Shown here in pieces: positions 30,605 through 40,231 of a DNA stretch of 41,138 nt. Within the stretch, counting starts at the first letter, position 1. Each line of letters starts with the position of its first letter. Origin of the DNA: an uncultured Porphyromonadaceae bacterium (GTDB lineage: Bacteria > Bacteroidota > Bacteroidia > Bacteroidales > Muribaculaceae); assembly GCA_900548705.1 (NCBI GenBank), contig URLF01000010.1, positions 1 through 41,138 on the forward strand, written 5' to 3'. The translations under genes were made by a program, and so were the position numbers. The notes beneath the pieces are model-generated. The model was given only the letters and a program-made list of their open reading frames with translations. It was not told the DNA's origin and ran no database searches.

Positions 30605-32806
30605 TCACTTGGCGGGGATGCATACATTGTCGACACACCAGGTGGCGTAGTTGGAATCCTCCGTGGCGGCATAACGGAAACCGATGTAGACGGTGCCGGA
30701 GAAGGATGAGAGGTCGATTATACCTGAACCGAGCCATGAGGAGTAACCGGAAGCAGGAGGTGTGGGCCAGGATGCGGAGAGCTTCGTCTTGGTGGCGGTG
30801 GCGGGATCGTCAGAGCTGAGGACGAATACCTCGATGGCAGAGGTGGTCGAGCCGTAACCGTTGACCTGCGACCTGAAGGAGAGGTTCTTTGCCGATACCT
30901 TGGAGAGGTCTACGGCGGGGGATACCAGCCAGGAATCGAAGGGGGCGGTGCCCTTGTAGCCTGTCATTGATGCGTAGTTGTTGCCGGAGAATGTGGCCAC
31001 ATACCAGGCCTTGTTTCCTTCGAGCTTGACAGCCTTCCATCCGGTGGGGAGGGATGTCGAGGCATCGAAGTTCTCGTCAAGGCCGTCGGCTGTCACGGGA
31101 GGAGTCGGGGTGTCGCCCCCGCCGGTGCCCGGCGTGAGAATCTTGTACTTGGTGGTGTTCTTGAGACCGGGCATAGTGTTGTATTTCAGCACATCACCGT
31201 AAAGTTCTACCTGAGCGCCGAGCATGCCGGGGTTGTTGGCCAGGTTGAGGGCGCTGCGGACATCGCCATAAGGCAGCTGAACGTCGATACACTGGCTCTT
31301 GTCCTTGACATCGGGACTGGGAGCAAGCAGGATGTTGTTGTTGGAGGCGTTGGCGGTCTCGAAGTGGGCGTCATAGTCGTGGTAAGTTCCGACGATGTAG
31401 CCCTTGACCCATACACCGGGATATTCCGACTCGGTGGTCGAAGAGGGTTTGAAGCCGATGACCTTTGTGACATCATAGGGGTCATCTTCGGTTCCTGTGC
31501 CGCCGACGACAATCTCCACACCTTCAAGCTCGAACTCGTCAGCCGTTCCGGTGAGGCCGGTAAGGCCGAATGTGCCCATGTATTTCTCCAGACGGCCGGT
31601 GACCATCAGTTTCTTGCCGAGGTTTTCGGGATGGTTGGCCAAGGCCACATATGCACGCATCACAGAGTTCTGCGGGAGCGCCATCACGAGACATTCGTTG
31701 AGGTCACGGGTGTCCTTGGTGGCACCGATAACGACAGATGATGCGAGAGTCGCGTCAGCTCCCCACTCGATTTGTGAGGATGAGGTGATGTTCTCTACCT
31801 CCGGGGCGATTGTGCCGACAATGTAACCCTCAACCCAACCGGTAGCGGAGGTGCCGGCGGTCTCAGCCTTGACAGCCTCGGTGATGGTGTAGGGACGCTC
31901 CTTGCTGCCAAGCGGGAGGGTCGGGTTACCGAAGTTCATCATGCCCTCCTTGTCGATGAGGGTGAGCTGCCATGATGTTTCCGGGTCGTTGGCGTTGTAA
32001 TAGTAGCCGAGGATTCCGACGATGTCGCCATTTTCCTCAGGCAGCGGGGTGTTCCAGAAATTGGAGTAACCTGAGGTGCGGATGGTCAGCTGTGCGCCGT
32101 TGGCATCCTGAATGGTCTGGTTGACATTCTCGTGGTAGATACCAAGGACATCGAGGCCATCCTGGGGGATGAACTTGACATTGTTGATTCTGACAAGCTG
32201 ACCCTGCATCTTCTGGAGATACTCGGCGGTGGTGGCGTTGGAGTTCAGTTCGACAATCGAGGGAAGCAGGAGGGTGTCGATTTTCTCAGGTTCGGGAAGA
32301 CCGTTGAGCTCCACATGCCCTTCGAGGATTCCGGGCTGCATGAATGTGGGCTGATAGGCATTGTCGCGGGCGCTCCACTGGGGATAGCCGAGCTGTTCGA
32401 GACCGCCGTAACGGCCGATGTAGAGACCGGTGAGGTCAATCACCACCTCCTGTCCGACACGATAGCCGAGATAGAGGTTGTACTGGTTGATTGACAGAGG
32501 GAGGGCGGCAGTCTCATCCTGGATGTAGAGCGACTTGAACACGTTGCCTGCATAGTCGCTGGAAATCACGCGGCCCTTGATGATGTAGTGGTCGCCGTTG
32601 TCCTTGGTGCCGATCTGGGTGCAATAGGGGATTGTGTTGTTCCAGAAAGTCTCCTTTACTTCAAGGATGGTGGAGTTGGGCTTGAGGGTCGCCACCGGCA
32701 CCTCGTCGACAAGGCTGGGGGCGTCGATGTCATCCTGGCATGCCGAGAAGCCCATGAGGGCGGACACGGCGAGCAGCCCGAGCGAAAGATTCTTTATGTA
32801 TTTCAT
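30605..32806 (-). CDS. Lipoprotein with DUF5689, repeated GYIVGT-type domains and choice-of-anchor J domain
   Basis: This 733-residue protein has a lipoprotein signal (lipobox LMGFSAC with Cys23), so it is probably outer-membrane anchored. Residues about 40-290 are a DUF5689 domain (HYIIKGRVISSDYAGNVFKS, VVIDLTGLYIGRYGG). Two similar OB-like domains follow (about 300-430 and 435-570), marked by GWVEGYIVGT and VWVKGYIVGT and resembling DUF6359. The C-terminal ~150 residues are a choice-of-anchor J domain (ENFDASTSLPTGWKAV, then DSWLVSPAVDLS). No active-site motif is seen, so a binding role is more likely. It is 28 bases downstream of another DUF5689 lipoprotein and in the same operon as a TonB-dependent receptor. 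In this setting the lipoproteins may take the place of a SusD-type substrate-binding partner, which is inference. Confidence 0.8.
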   Translation of the reverse strand: MKYIKNLSLGLLAVSALMGFSACQDDIDAPSLVDEVPVATLKPNSTILEVKETFWNNTIPYCTQIGTKDNGDHYIIKGRVISSDYAGNVFKSLYIQDETAALPLSINQYNLYLGYRVGQEVVIDLTGLYIGRYGGLEQLGYPQWSARDNAYQPTFMQPGILEGHVELNGLPEPEKIDTLLLPSIVELNSNATTAEYLQKMQGQLVRINNVKFIPQDGLDVLGIYHENVNQTIQDANGAQLTIRTSGYSNFWNTPLPEENGDIVGILGYYYNANDPETSWQLTLIDKEGMMNFGNPTLPLGSKERPYTITEAVKAETAGTSATGWVEGYIVGTIAPEVENITSSSQIEWGADATLASSVVIGATKDTRDLNECLVMALPQNSVMRAYVALANHPENLGKKLMVTGRLEKYMGTFGLTGLTGTADEFELEGVEIVVGGTGTEDDPYDVTKVIGFKPSSTTESEYPGVWVKGYIVGTYHDYDAHFETANASNNNILLAPSPDVKDKSQCIDVQLPYGDVRSALNLANNPGMLGAQVELYGDVLKYNTMPGLKNTTKYKILTPGTGGGDTPTPPVTADGLDENFDASTSLPTGWKAVKLEGNKAWYVATFSGNNYASMTGYKGTAPFDSWLVSPAVDLSKVSAKNLSFRSQVNGYGSTTSAIEVFVLSSDDPATATKTKLSASWPTPPASGYSSWLGSGIIDLSSFSGTVYIGFRYAATEDSNYATWCVDNVCIPAK

Positions 32807-32834
32807 ATTGAAAATTCTTTAAGAGGACGGTGGT

Positions 32835-34169
32835 TTATTTGAATCCGTTTATTTTCAGGTTCTTTACTTCCCAGGTTCCGGCCTTGGTGTCGGAGGTGTA
32901 GTGGAAAGCCACCTGGATTTTCTTGCCTGCGTATTTCGAGAGGTCCATCTGTCCGGTCGACATGAATGTCCATGACAGCGATGAGGGGAAGACGGGAATC
33001 TCGATGGTCTCCCATCCTCCGCCGACTACCCTAACCTCGAAGGTTGACTCACGTTTGGCGGCATCGATGTCGGCGTAGTAATTGAGAGCCTGTTCGAAGG
33101 AAGCCTTGACATCGGTGTAGCCGGAGAGGTCGATTTCGGGTGAAATGAGATAGGATGAAGAGGCGTAATTGTTGTTGTTGGCGAATGCCGAGGCCTTCAT
33201 GCACGCATAGCGGGAATCAGCGCTCCAGATATACTGTAGGCCGGAGGGAAGGTTGTCATTCTCGATGGTGAACTCTCCCTGACCGGAAGCGAAACTTTCG
33301 GCGAACACAGATTCCACAGGCGCGGTGCTTCCCGAGAAACCTTCAAGCCCGGCCAGATCCACGAGCAGTATCTGCCAGTCGCGGTTGTAGTATGAGAGGA
33401 TACCTACGATGCTGCCCTTTCCGGAGGGGAGGGTGTTGGCCCAGATGGAGGAGTAGCCGGAGTTGTAGAGCTGGATGCGGTTGCCGTTCTCGTCAAACGC
33501 GTAACGTGAGGTCGACTGACCCTGCACTGCCAGAGGTTCACCGGGATTCTCGAACTCCATGTTCTCGAATTTCACCAGACGGCTCTGCATTGCCAGGAAC
33601 TGCTGGTTGTCCTGACGGGCGGCGTCCACCTCGGGAACGGTCACCACCTCGGGAGCAACCGCTCCGGGTATGCCGTGTACGATGGCACGCTCGGCAAACT
33701 CTTCCTCGGGGATACGGCCGGGATAGAGACGTCCCTCCTGGGGTACGGTGCCGAGCTGCATGCAGTTCCCATATGCTCCGATATAGAGACCTGTGCAGTC
33801 GATGGTCAGTGTCTGCCCGATTTTGTATGTCTGGTAAAGCTTGGTCTGGTCAACACTGATGGTGAGGCCGGCGGTCTCATCCTCGATCATCAGGTTCTTG
33901 TAGATGTTGCCTGCCTCGTCGGAGGAGACGATTTTACCCGAGATGATGTAATGGCTGCCGTCAGCTTTCTCGCCAATCTCGACATTGTAGCTGAATGTCT
34001 GGGAATCGTTGAAAGCCTCCTTCAGTTCAAGGATGGTAGTGTTGGTGGCCGGGATATCCTGGCCTTCGCCCGGAATCGGCATCGGGGGCATCGCCTTGTC
34101 GTCATCGCAGGCGGAGAAGCCCACGGCGGCAATCAGGAGCGACGCTATGTAAAGAATTGATTTTTTCAT
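32835..34169 (-). CDS. DUF5689 / choice-of-anchor J lipoprotein
   Basis: The start used is the ATG at 34169 (MKKSILYIASLLIAAVGFSA), giving 444 residues with a lipobox cysteine after GFSA. The open frame extends 23 codons further, but that segment is not signal-like and overlaps the receptor's end. Residues about 40-270 form a DUF5689 domain (SHYIISGKIVSSDEAGNIYK, LTIDCTGLYIGAYGN), clearly related to the first domain of the next gene. A choice-of-anchor J type beta domain covers about 290-444 (FAEsFASGQGEF, then SSYLISPEIDLSGY). It is probably an outer-membrane lipoprotein displayed next to the receptor encoded immediately upstream. The two adjacent lipoproteins look like products of duplication with later domain gain. 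Confidence 0.82.
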   Translation of the reverse strand: MKKSILYIASLLIAAVGFSACDDDKAMPPMPIPGEGQDIPATNTTILELKEAFNDSQTFSYNVEIGEKADGSHYIISGKIVSSDEAGNIYKNLMIEDETAGLTISVDQTKLYQTYKIGQTLTIDCTGLYIGAYGNCMQLGTVPQEGRLYPGRIPEEEFAERAIVHGIPGAVAPEVVTVPEVDAARQDNQQFLAMQSRLVKFENMEFENPGEPLAVQGQSTSRYAFDENGNRIQLYNSGYSSIWANTLPSGKGSIVGILSYYNRDWQILLVDLAGLEGFSGSTAPVESVFAESFASGQGEFTIENDNLPSGLQYIWSADSRYACMKASAFANNNNYASSSYLISPEIDLSGYTDVKASFEQALNYYADIDAAKRESTFEVRVVGGGWETIEIPVFPSSLSWTFMSTGQMDLSKYAGKKIQVAFHYTSDTKAGTWEVKNLKINGFK

Positions 34170-34218
34170 TTCAGTTCTGTCTGTTAAATCTGGTTGGATT
34201 TTGTCGCGTCGGCCCGAA

Positions 34219-37003
34219 TCAGAAGCGGACACCGACATTGAAATAAACCTTGATTCCCTGGGCGTACTGGAGCTTGGTGGGGAACGAGTTGATGTTGTAA
34301 CGCTTGGTATCTACGCGGCTCTGCTGGAAGGCGTTGATTACCAAATCCTTGTTGTTGAGGATGTTTGAAACCGACAGGTTGAGGTTGAGCGACAGGCTGC
34401 GGTTTATATAGATCAGCTTGCCGACAGATGCGTTGAGCACCCACTGGTTGTCGAGTTTGGGCTGGTCGGCATATGCCTCCATGAGGGCTTCCACTTCCTC
34501 GGTGTTGTTGGCCACTTCCCACATGCCGGGCATCTGCTCGTGGAAGGGGTAGGCGAGCTTCACATAGTAGTCGGCCAGGTAGGAGGCGTTGACGTTGACG
34601 AAGAACATCTTGGGAGCCTGCCAGTCGAGGGCGATGTTGAAAGCCAGCTGGGGTGTGGAGGTGCAGGTGTAGTTTTTGAGGTAGACAGTCTGTTCGGTGT
34701 CGGCGTAGAGACCGTTCTCGACAGAGCGCATGCCCATCGGGTTGTTCTTGTACTGGAACTTGGCGTAGGTTCCGGCGAACGAAGCGGTCAGCGACGGGAG
34801 AATCTTGTAGGCCATGCCAAGCTCGATACCCTTGTACTGACGCTTCACGCCGTTGAGGGCGAAGTTACAGAAGGTGTTGAGAGACTCGTCGTAGAATCCC
34901 ATACGCTCCACGGCGTCATCCATATTGATGAAGTACGCGCCGATTGAACCACGGAAACGACGGTAGTTCCAGTTATACTGCGCGTCCACCGACAGAGTCT
35001 TCTGCGACTTGGGGTCTTTGATGGTCGTGTCCTTGATACGGGGTGAGATGTAGACATCCGAAATAAGGGGGGCATCGGTCGAATACTGGGCCTGGACGGT
35101 GAAGAAGTTGCGGCCGTCGAGCTTGTAAGTGACGCCGGCCTTGACAGCGAAGTCCTCGAAGTCGAGGGTCTTCGACTTGCCGAGCGAATTCTCGGGAGCG
35201 CGGCCGTTGCGCATGTGGCCGAAGCGGTAGAACTCCTCCCATGAGAATGACGCGCCGTAGTTGATGTCCCAGTGGGCATACTTGTGCTGGTTCTGCACCC
35301 AAGCCTGGAGCTTCATGGCGTGGATATTGTAGTCATATCCGAAACGATCACCCTTGACCACCTTGCGGTTGGGATGGTCGAGGTCGTTCTGGAGGATATC
35401 CGTGTTGGCCGAGGGGTCATACATGTCGCGGTCTGAGAAAGGATCGACATCTACCCAGAATTCTCCGCCCAGGAGGTCCTTGATTGTCATGTAGTCGGAG
35501 GAGCGGGTGTAGTTGAAGTTCAGGCCGGCCTGGAAGGTGATGTTGTCGGTGAAGCGGTGGTTGAGAGTCGAGCCGACGATGAAGTTGAACTGTTTGGAAT
35601 GCTCCATCTGCTGGATGTAGCTCGAACCCTTCTTCTGGTCAGCCGGGAGCGACTGGTTCTGGATGTTGTTGAGGTGGTTGGCCAGATACATGGCGTCCCA
35701 GTCAATCTGCTGTATTCCGCCGATGTTGTTCTCCCAGAGGTTGGTGTAATAGTCATACAGACCCCATTCGGGAGTGTCCTGCCCGTAGATGAAGTATGAG
35801 GGGAGGTTCTTGTAGTAGTCAGGCTTGGGGTCGTTGGCCTTGTAGACGGGTGCGGGCGAAGCTGGTCCATCGGAAGGCTGCCGAGGTTGTGAGGGTGGTC
35901 TTCTCACCCTTGTGGAGCCATGTCAGCATCGCCGTGGGGTCAAACTTCTCGCGGATGTTGTCTGAACGTTTCTTGCCCGACTGCCATCCCCAGGTTGGAT
36001 TGTAGAGGTTGTCGCCCACCAGGTCATAGACCTCCTGCACGGTGGCCTTGCCGTTGGCATACTGTGTGGGTGCGCCCCAGAGGGTCATGGTCAGAGAGTT
36101 CTTCTTGTCGAAGACCTTCTCCAGGGAGACGAACAGACCTCCTGAGTTGTAGAATGTGCCGGGCACGACACCCTCCTTGGAGTAGCGCCCGATGGCTGAG
36201 ATGGTAAGCGCGAATCCATTGTCGGTCAGGCCTGAGGAGTAGGTGGCCATCGCGCGGTAGTTGTAATTGGAGTTGGTGTAGCTCAGCGAGCCGTTGAATC
36301 CCGGAGCGTATGTGTCGGTGATTGTGTTGAAGTTCTGCGAGCCGGAGATTCCGCCGAAACCGTAGGCGGATGCCCCAAGTCCGATGGTGGAGGTGTTGTT
36401 GCGGAAGGCTCGCGAGGTCATTCCGCCCAGCTGCGAGAATGAGAATCCGCCACGGATGAGGTCGTTCATCGGCAGCGAGTTGATGTAGGTCTCCTGGTAG
36501 CGGGAACCGACACCACGGTAATTGCTGTAAAGCGGCGAGTAGCCGTAACGGGTGAACTTGTAGTAGATGTTGTCGCTCGCGCCGGTGAGGGCGGTGACAT
36601 TCTGTCCGTTCCCTTCCTCATCTTCGAGCATGGACTCGTCGAAGAGCAGCTCATTGTTGTTGTCTTCGGTGAAAACCACAAACTCGTTGTCGTCGTCAGA
36701 CACGAGGATCACGTTGCCGGCGTTGACGCTCTGGTCATTATACAGGCGTAGCTGTGTGGCTCCGGCGGCATAACCGGGGGCTGACACAGTCAGCACTGCC
36801 TCTCCGGGCACGGCTGTCGAGATGCGGAAATCCCCGGCGGGGCCTGTCGTGACGGTGATTCCCTGGTCCTGGATCGATATGGTCGCGCCGGATACAGGCG
36901 CACCAGTGCCTGCGTCGACCACCGTTCCGGAGACCGCCGCGGTCTGTGCCACGGAAGGAACGGCTGCGCCGAGCAGCATCAAAGGAAACAGTTTAAGTTT
37001 CAT
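34219..37003 (-). pseudogene. TonB-dependent receptor interrupted by a frameshift
   Basis: Two overlapping frames together make one receptor of about 925 residues. The 5' part (37003 to a stop at 35819) has a signal peptide (MKLKLFPLMLLGAAVPSVAQ), a carboxypeptidase-like regulatory domain (about 22-105), an acidic linker, a plug domain (about 130-220, RYQETYINSLPMNDLIRGGF) and early barrel strands. The 3' part (reading from within 35907 to 34219) resumes with YKANDPKPDYYKNLPSYF and runs to a normal barrel end, VYFNVGVRF. The switch lies between 35822 and 35907, most likely near 35855, and needs a net +1 shift. Compared with the usual spacing in this receptor group a few residues also seem to be missing at the join, so a small deletion is as likely as a base error. 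The rest of the gene is intact, which argues for a recent mutation, a sequencing error or rare recoding. It heads the operon with two DUF5689 lipoproteins and no SusD. Confidence 0.8.
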
Positions 37004-37156
37004 GTTAAACTCTATGTTTTGATTTGTTATTGTTTAGTTTCCACGGTTTTAAGCGCAACGTCATTGTGCATCGGACTTGTTGGGTGGGCGTTGCGTGCCC
37101 GGCAAAGCAAAAGCGATACATCCGGAACAATATGTATTGCGGTTGGAACCAGCGTG

Positions 37157-37189
37157 TAAAGATACGCAAAAAAATATCAATAAACCAAA
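37157..37189 (-). promoter_or_regulatory. Promoter of the receptor/DUF5689 operon
   Basis: On the minus strand TTTG (37189-37186) is followed after 21 bases by TATCTTTA (37164-37157), one mismatch from TAnnTTTG. The leader to the start codon would be about 145 nt. A short inverted repeat, TTCACGG (37190-37196) with CCGTGAA (37206-37212), abuts the -33 element and could be an operator. Confidence 0.45.
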
Positions 37190-37293
37190 TTCACGGTCGG
37201 AAATTCCGTGAACATAGCGGTTTCATGGTCCTTTATGGGGCTTTCATCGGTTTGTTGGGAGGTTTTTCAGGTATGAAGGTGTTTTTCGCGGGG

Positions 37294-38004
37294 TCAGGTG
37301 CGCAGCACCGGCCAGGAGTAGTCGCGCAGCTGTTTCACCAGTATCGCCTCACGTCCGCCAAGGTATCTGTCAAGCAGGGCGTGGAACCGGGGGGAATGGT
37401 TCATCTCGGACAGATGGGCGAGTTCGTGGCAGATTATGTAGTCGCGCAGTTCGGCGGGAAGAAATACCAGGGCATAGCTCAGGGAGATGTATCCCCGGAA
37501 AGAGCAGGTGCCGAGGGTGCGGAATCCGGTCGAGATGGCCCATCCGGCGGGATTGCGTCCCACCCGTGCGGCCAGTTCGCGTGCCCTTGGGAGGAGGATT
37601 TCGGGCGCGATTTTACGGGCCATCCGGCAAAGCATGGAGCTGACCATACGGACGGTATCTTCCTCTTCAAGGTCGAAGTCGGTGCCGATTTCGAGGGAAC
37701 AGACCGGAAGAGTGGCTTTCGCGAGCATACGGGAGGGGGCGACGCTCTGCCGGGCGATTATGAACTCAACTCCCGGGAAGGTCATCCGCGACGGGGCTGA
37801 ATAGCGCAGCGTCGGGCGGCAGGCGAGCAACCTTGGGGCAAAGTCGTCGAGCAACCGGTTTATGTCAGGCAGGCCGAGCTGACGTGGCACATTGAGGTTG
37901 ACAAGCCCGTTGCGCCATCTTGCGGTGGCGCGGCGGCTGTTGGGGCGTGCGCTAATGAGGACGCGTCCCAGTTGCCGGTGGGTTATTTCTCCGATTACGG
38001 GCAT
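37294..38004 (-). CDS. YgjP-like zinc metallopeptidase
   Basis: This 236-residue protein belongs to the YgjP/DUF45 metallopeptidase family, cytoplasmic proteins related to WSS1/SprT-like peptidases. The zinc motif HELAH is at 193-197 (Glu194 is the general base), and the third ligand is probably His203 in the typical HELAHLSEMNHSPRFH pattern. Other family marks are CSFRGYISLSYALVFLPAEL just before the motif. No signal peptide is present. The substrate is unknown; related proteins have been linked to DNA-protein crosslink repair or RNA-end contexts, without firm proof. It lies 84 bases downstream of nadK on the same strand. The gap contains a short imperfect repeat of ATTGTTGGG. Confidence 0.88.
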   Translation of the reverse strand: MPVIGEITHRQLGRVLISARPNSRRATARWRNGLVNLNVPRQLGLPDINRLLDDFAPRLLACRPTLRYSAPSRMTFPGVEFIIARQSVAPSRMLAKATLPVCSLEIGTDFDLEEEDTVRMVSSMLCRMARKIAPEILLPRARELAARVGRNPAGWAISTGFRTLGTCSFRGYISLSYALVFLPAELRDYIICHELAHLSEMNHSPRFHALLDRYLGGREAILVKQLRDYSWPVLRT

Positions 38005-38088
38005 TTGCCGGGAGGATGGGAGGATTGGGAGTTATAGGATTGTTGGGATTGTTGGGATTCTTGGAGGAGGGGGGAGGGTGGGGTGAGG

Positions 38089-38943
38089 TCAGCCGCCGAG
38101 ACCGAGCTTGGAGCGGAGGGTGTCGGTGAAGGTGTGGCCCGGGAGGGTCACCACATTCAGGGGGAAGGGAGCTTTGCGGAACACCAGGCGTGAGCCGGCC
38201 GGGAGGGAGAGGGGCTTGCCGTCGAGAGTCAGCCTGAATGACTGGGCGCGCACGGTGACGGTGGCTGTCAGCACCGATGAGTCGTTGATTACCAGCGGGC
38301 GCACCGACAGGGAGTGGGCGGCGATGGGGGAAATCACCCATCCGGCCACGGATGGGTCGAGTATCGGGCCTCCGACCGAGAGGTTGTAGGCGGTGGAGCC
38401 GGTGGGGGTGGCGATTATCAGTCCGTCACCCTTGTAGGTCAGTGAGTGGTGGCCGTTTATCTCGGTGTCGACAGTCACCATTGAGGCGTTTTCCCCCCGG
38501 GTGATTGCCGCCTCGTTGAGAGCCAGGAATATGCCCGCCGGGGTCTCGGCCTGGATGAGTGAGCGCTTCTCGGTGGCGTAGTCCCCTCCGAGGAGATGGT
38601 CGGTTATCTCCTCCGGGCGGTCGAACGAGAAGGCGGCCAGGAAGCCGAGGTGACCGGTGTTTATTCCTGCCACAGGCGTGGCGGAGTCGCCGACCCAGGC
38701 GGCGGTCTTCAGGAATGCGCCGTCACCCCCGATTGCCACGGCCAGGTCGGCCAGGGGCTGTTCTGACAGGCGGATATGATGGATGCCGATGGCGAATCTC
38801 GATCCGAGTTTCCCCACCAGATAGTCAAGAAACCGGTCAGACATCACGACCTTGTTGTCGCGCCGCATCAGGTCGCTGACCAGCCGCTCGATGTCGGCCA
38901 GATGGTTCTCCTGATGACGGTTTCCGTTGATTGCTACTATCAT
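38089..38943 (-). CDS. nadK: NAD kinase
   Basis: NAD kinase phosphorylates NAD to NADP in the cytoplasm. The 284-residue protein carries all family motifs: GGDG at 72-75 (IGGDGAFLKT), NTGHLGFL at 95-102, NE at 143-144 and TPTGSTAYN at 179-187. The length is normal for the family. It starts 11 bases after the stop codon of the ACT-like gene, so the two are co-transcribed. Divergent from this pair is pdxJ, an arrangement that, as far as I recall, is common in Bacteroidales. Confidence 0.96.
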   Translation of the reverse strand: MIVAINGNRHQENHLADIERLVSDLMRRDNKVVMSDRFLDYLVGKLGSRFAIGIHHIRLSEQPLADLAVAIGGDGAFLKTAAWVGDSATPVAGINTGHLGFLAAFSFDRPEEITDHLLGGDYATEKRSLIQAETPAGIFLALNEAAITRGENASMVTVDTEINGHHSLTYKGDGLIIATPTGSTAYNLSVGGPILDPSVAGWVISPIAAHSLSVRPLVINDSSVLTATVTVRAQSFRLTLDGKPLSLPAGSRLVFRKAPFPLNVVTLPGHTFTDTLRSKLGLGG

Positions 38944-38954
38944 AGGTCAGAGGC

Positions 38955-39338
38955 TTACATCTCAAGATAGTGGATAAGCTCGTTGGCTCTCTCCTGGGCG
39001 CGGCGGCGCATCGCCGAGTCGGGCGCTGAGCCGACGAAGAATGGGTCATAGCCGTAACGCCGCAACGAACGGGCCACACCTGAGGCGTCGCGCACATTCA
39101 CTCTCAGGGCAATGACCGGCAACCCGGCGTCATCGCGCATGCCGGTCACCGACAGTCCCAGCAGCTGGGCGTCGCAATCCTCCACCGCGCGGGCGATGGA
39201 TGAGGCGGAGTAGTCTGCGGGGGAACAGGACAGTAGCAGCTCGCTCGCCTCCTGGGGGAGGGGAGGAGTCAGAGTCTCTGCCTTCTCGTGTGGTGAAAGG
39301 CTTCCTGAGATGTATTTCTGGAGTTTGTCGTTGTCCAT
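38955..39338 (-). CDS. Short ACT-like domain protein
   Basis: This is a soluble 127-residue protein with a variable, Leu/Pro-rich N-terminal half. The C-terminal half (about 48-115) alternates strand and helix in a way that suggests an ACT-like fold (AQLLGLSVTGMR, VIALRVNVRDASGVARSLRR, YGYDPFFVG). In related Bacteroidales the gene upstream of nadK usually encodes a two-CBS-domain protein with such a C-terminal domain; here the CBS part is not present. The identification rests on synteny and pattern, not on a clear motif. It is the first gene of the unit with nadK, behind a promoter element at 39419-39426. Confidence 0.5.
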   Translation of the reverse strand: MDNDKLQKYISGSLSPHEKAETLTPPLPQEASELLLSCSPADYSASSIARAVEDCDAQLLGLSVTGMRDDAGLPVIALRVNVRDASGVARSLRRYGYDPFFVGSAPDSAMRRRAQERANELIHYLEM

Positions 39339-39355
39339 CTTTTCCCCAATCTTTT

Positions 39356-39387
39356 TTTGCGGGTTAGAAATATTCTTTTTAATTTTG
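39356..39387 (+). promoter_or_regulatory. pdxJ promoter, TTTG-N20-TAATTTTG
   Basis: TTTG (39356-39359) is followed after 20 bases by TAATTTTG (39380-39387), a full match to the Bacteroidota consensus. The leader to the ATG at 39485 would be about 90 nt. Confidence 0.7.
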
Positions 39388-39418
39388 TGGCTTGATAGCC
39401 CCAGAATGATTTCCGGGG

Positions 39419-39426
39419 CAAAGATA
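39419..39426 (-). promoter_or_regulatory. -7 element for the ACT-like / nadK unit
   Basis: The minus strand reads TATCTTTG, an exact TAnnTTTG match about 80 bases before the start at 39338. No TTTG is found at the -33 spacing. Confidence 0.5.
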
Positions 39427-39484
39427 GGAAAAAATCCTTGATTCCTTACCTACTTTATATTATTATAACATTATTTCAGCGATA

Positions 39485-40204
39485 ATGGTTACGAACCTGA
39501 GCGTCAATATAAACAAAGTGGCGACCCTGCGCAACGCCCGTGGGGAGAATGTCCCCGATGTGCAGCAGGTCGCAGTCGACTGCGAGTCGTTCGGTGCAGA
39601 CGGCATCACGGTGCATCCCCGTCCTGATGAGCGCCATATCCGCCGCGACGATGTCATCCGTCTCCGTCCGTTGGTGAAGACGGAGTTCAACATCGAGGGC
39701 TATCCCTCTGATGAATTCATAGACCTCGTGTTGAAAATCAAGCCCGAACAGGTCACGTTGGTTCCTGACGCGCCCGGTGTGCTGACATCCTCGGCCGGTT
39801 GGGATGTCGCGGCCCATGCTGAATTCCTCACCGGGATAGTCGACCGTCTGCGCGAGGCCGGAATCCGTTCCTCGATTTTCGTGGACACCAATCCCGAGAA
39901 CATCCGTCTGGCCGCCAAGGCCGGAGCCGACCGTGTGGAGCTTTACACCAAGCCTTACGCCGATCTCTATCCCACAGACCCGGATAAGGCTGTCGCCCCT
40001 TATGTCGAGGCTTCACGCGCCGCCCACAAGGTCGGGCTGGGAGTGAACGCCGGCCATGACCTCAACCTCGACAATCTCGCCTGGTTCCATAAGCATGTCC
40101 CTTACCTCAACGAGGTCTCGATAGGCCATGCCCTCATCTGTGACGCGCTCTATATGGGGTTGCCTGAGGCAATCAGGCGTTACAAGGAAGCCCTCAAATC
40201 ATAA
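39485..40204 (+). CDS. pdxJ: Pyridoxine 5'-phosphate synthase
   Basis: PdxJ condenses 1-deoxyxylulose 5-phosphate with 3-amino-2-oxopropyl phosphate to make pyridoxine 5'-phosphate, the last ring-forming step of DXP-dependent vitamin B6 synthesis. The 239-residue TIM-barrel protein has the expected motifs: LSVNINKVATLRN at the start, ITVHPRPDERHIR with His44 and His51, TEFNIEGYP with catalytic-type Glu, and GVNAGHDLN and EVSIGHALI near the end. The length is normal. It has its own promoter at 39356-39387 and is followed after 27 bases by exbB on the same strand, so it probably heads an operon with the ExbB/ExbD genes. Confidence 0.96.
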   Translation: MVTNLSVNINKVATLRNARGENVPDVQQVAVDCESFGADGITVHPRPDERHIRRDDVIRLRPLVKTEFNIEGYPSDEFIDLVLKIKPEQVTLVPDAPGVLTSSAGWDVAAHAEFLTGIVDRLREAGIRSSIFVDTNPENIRLAAKAGADRVELYTKPYADLYPTDPDKAVAPYVEASRAAHKVGLGVNAGHDLNLDNLAWFHKHVPYLNEVSIGHALICDALYMGLPEAIRRYKEALKS

Positions 40205-40231
40205 CACCGAACTTTTAACTCATATAAGAAT

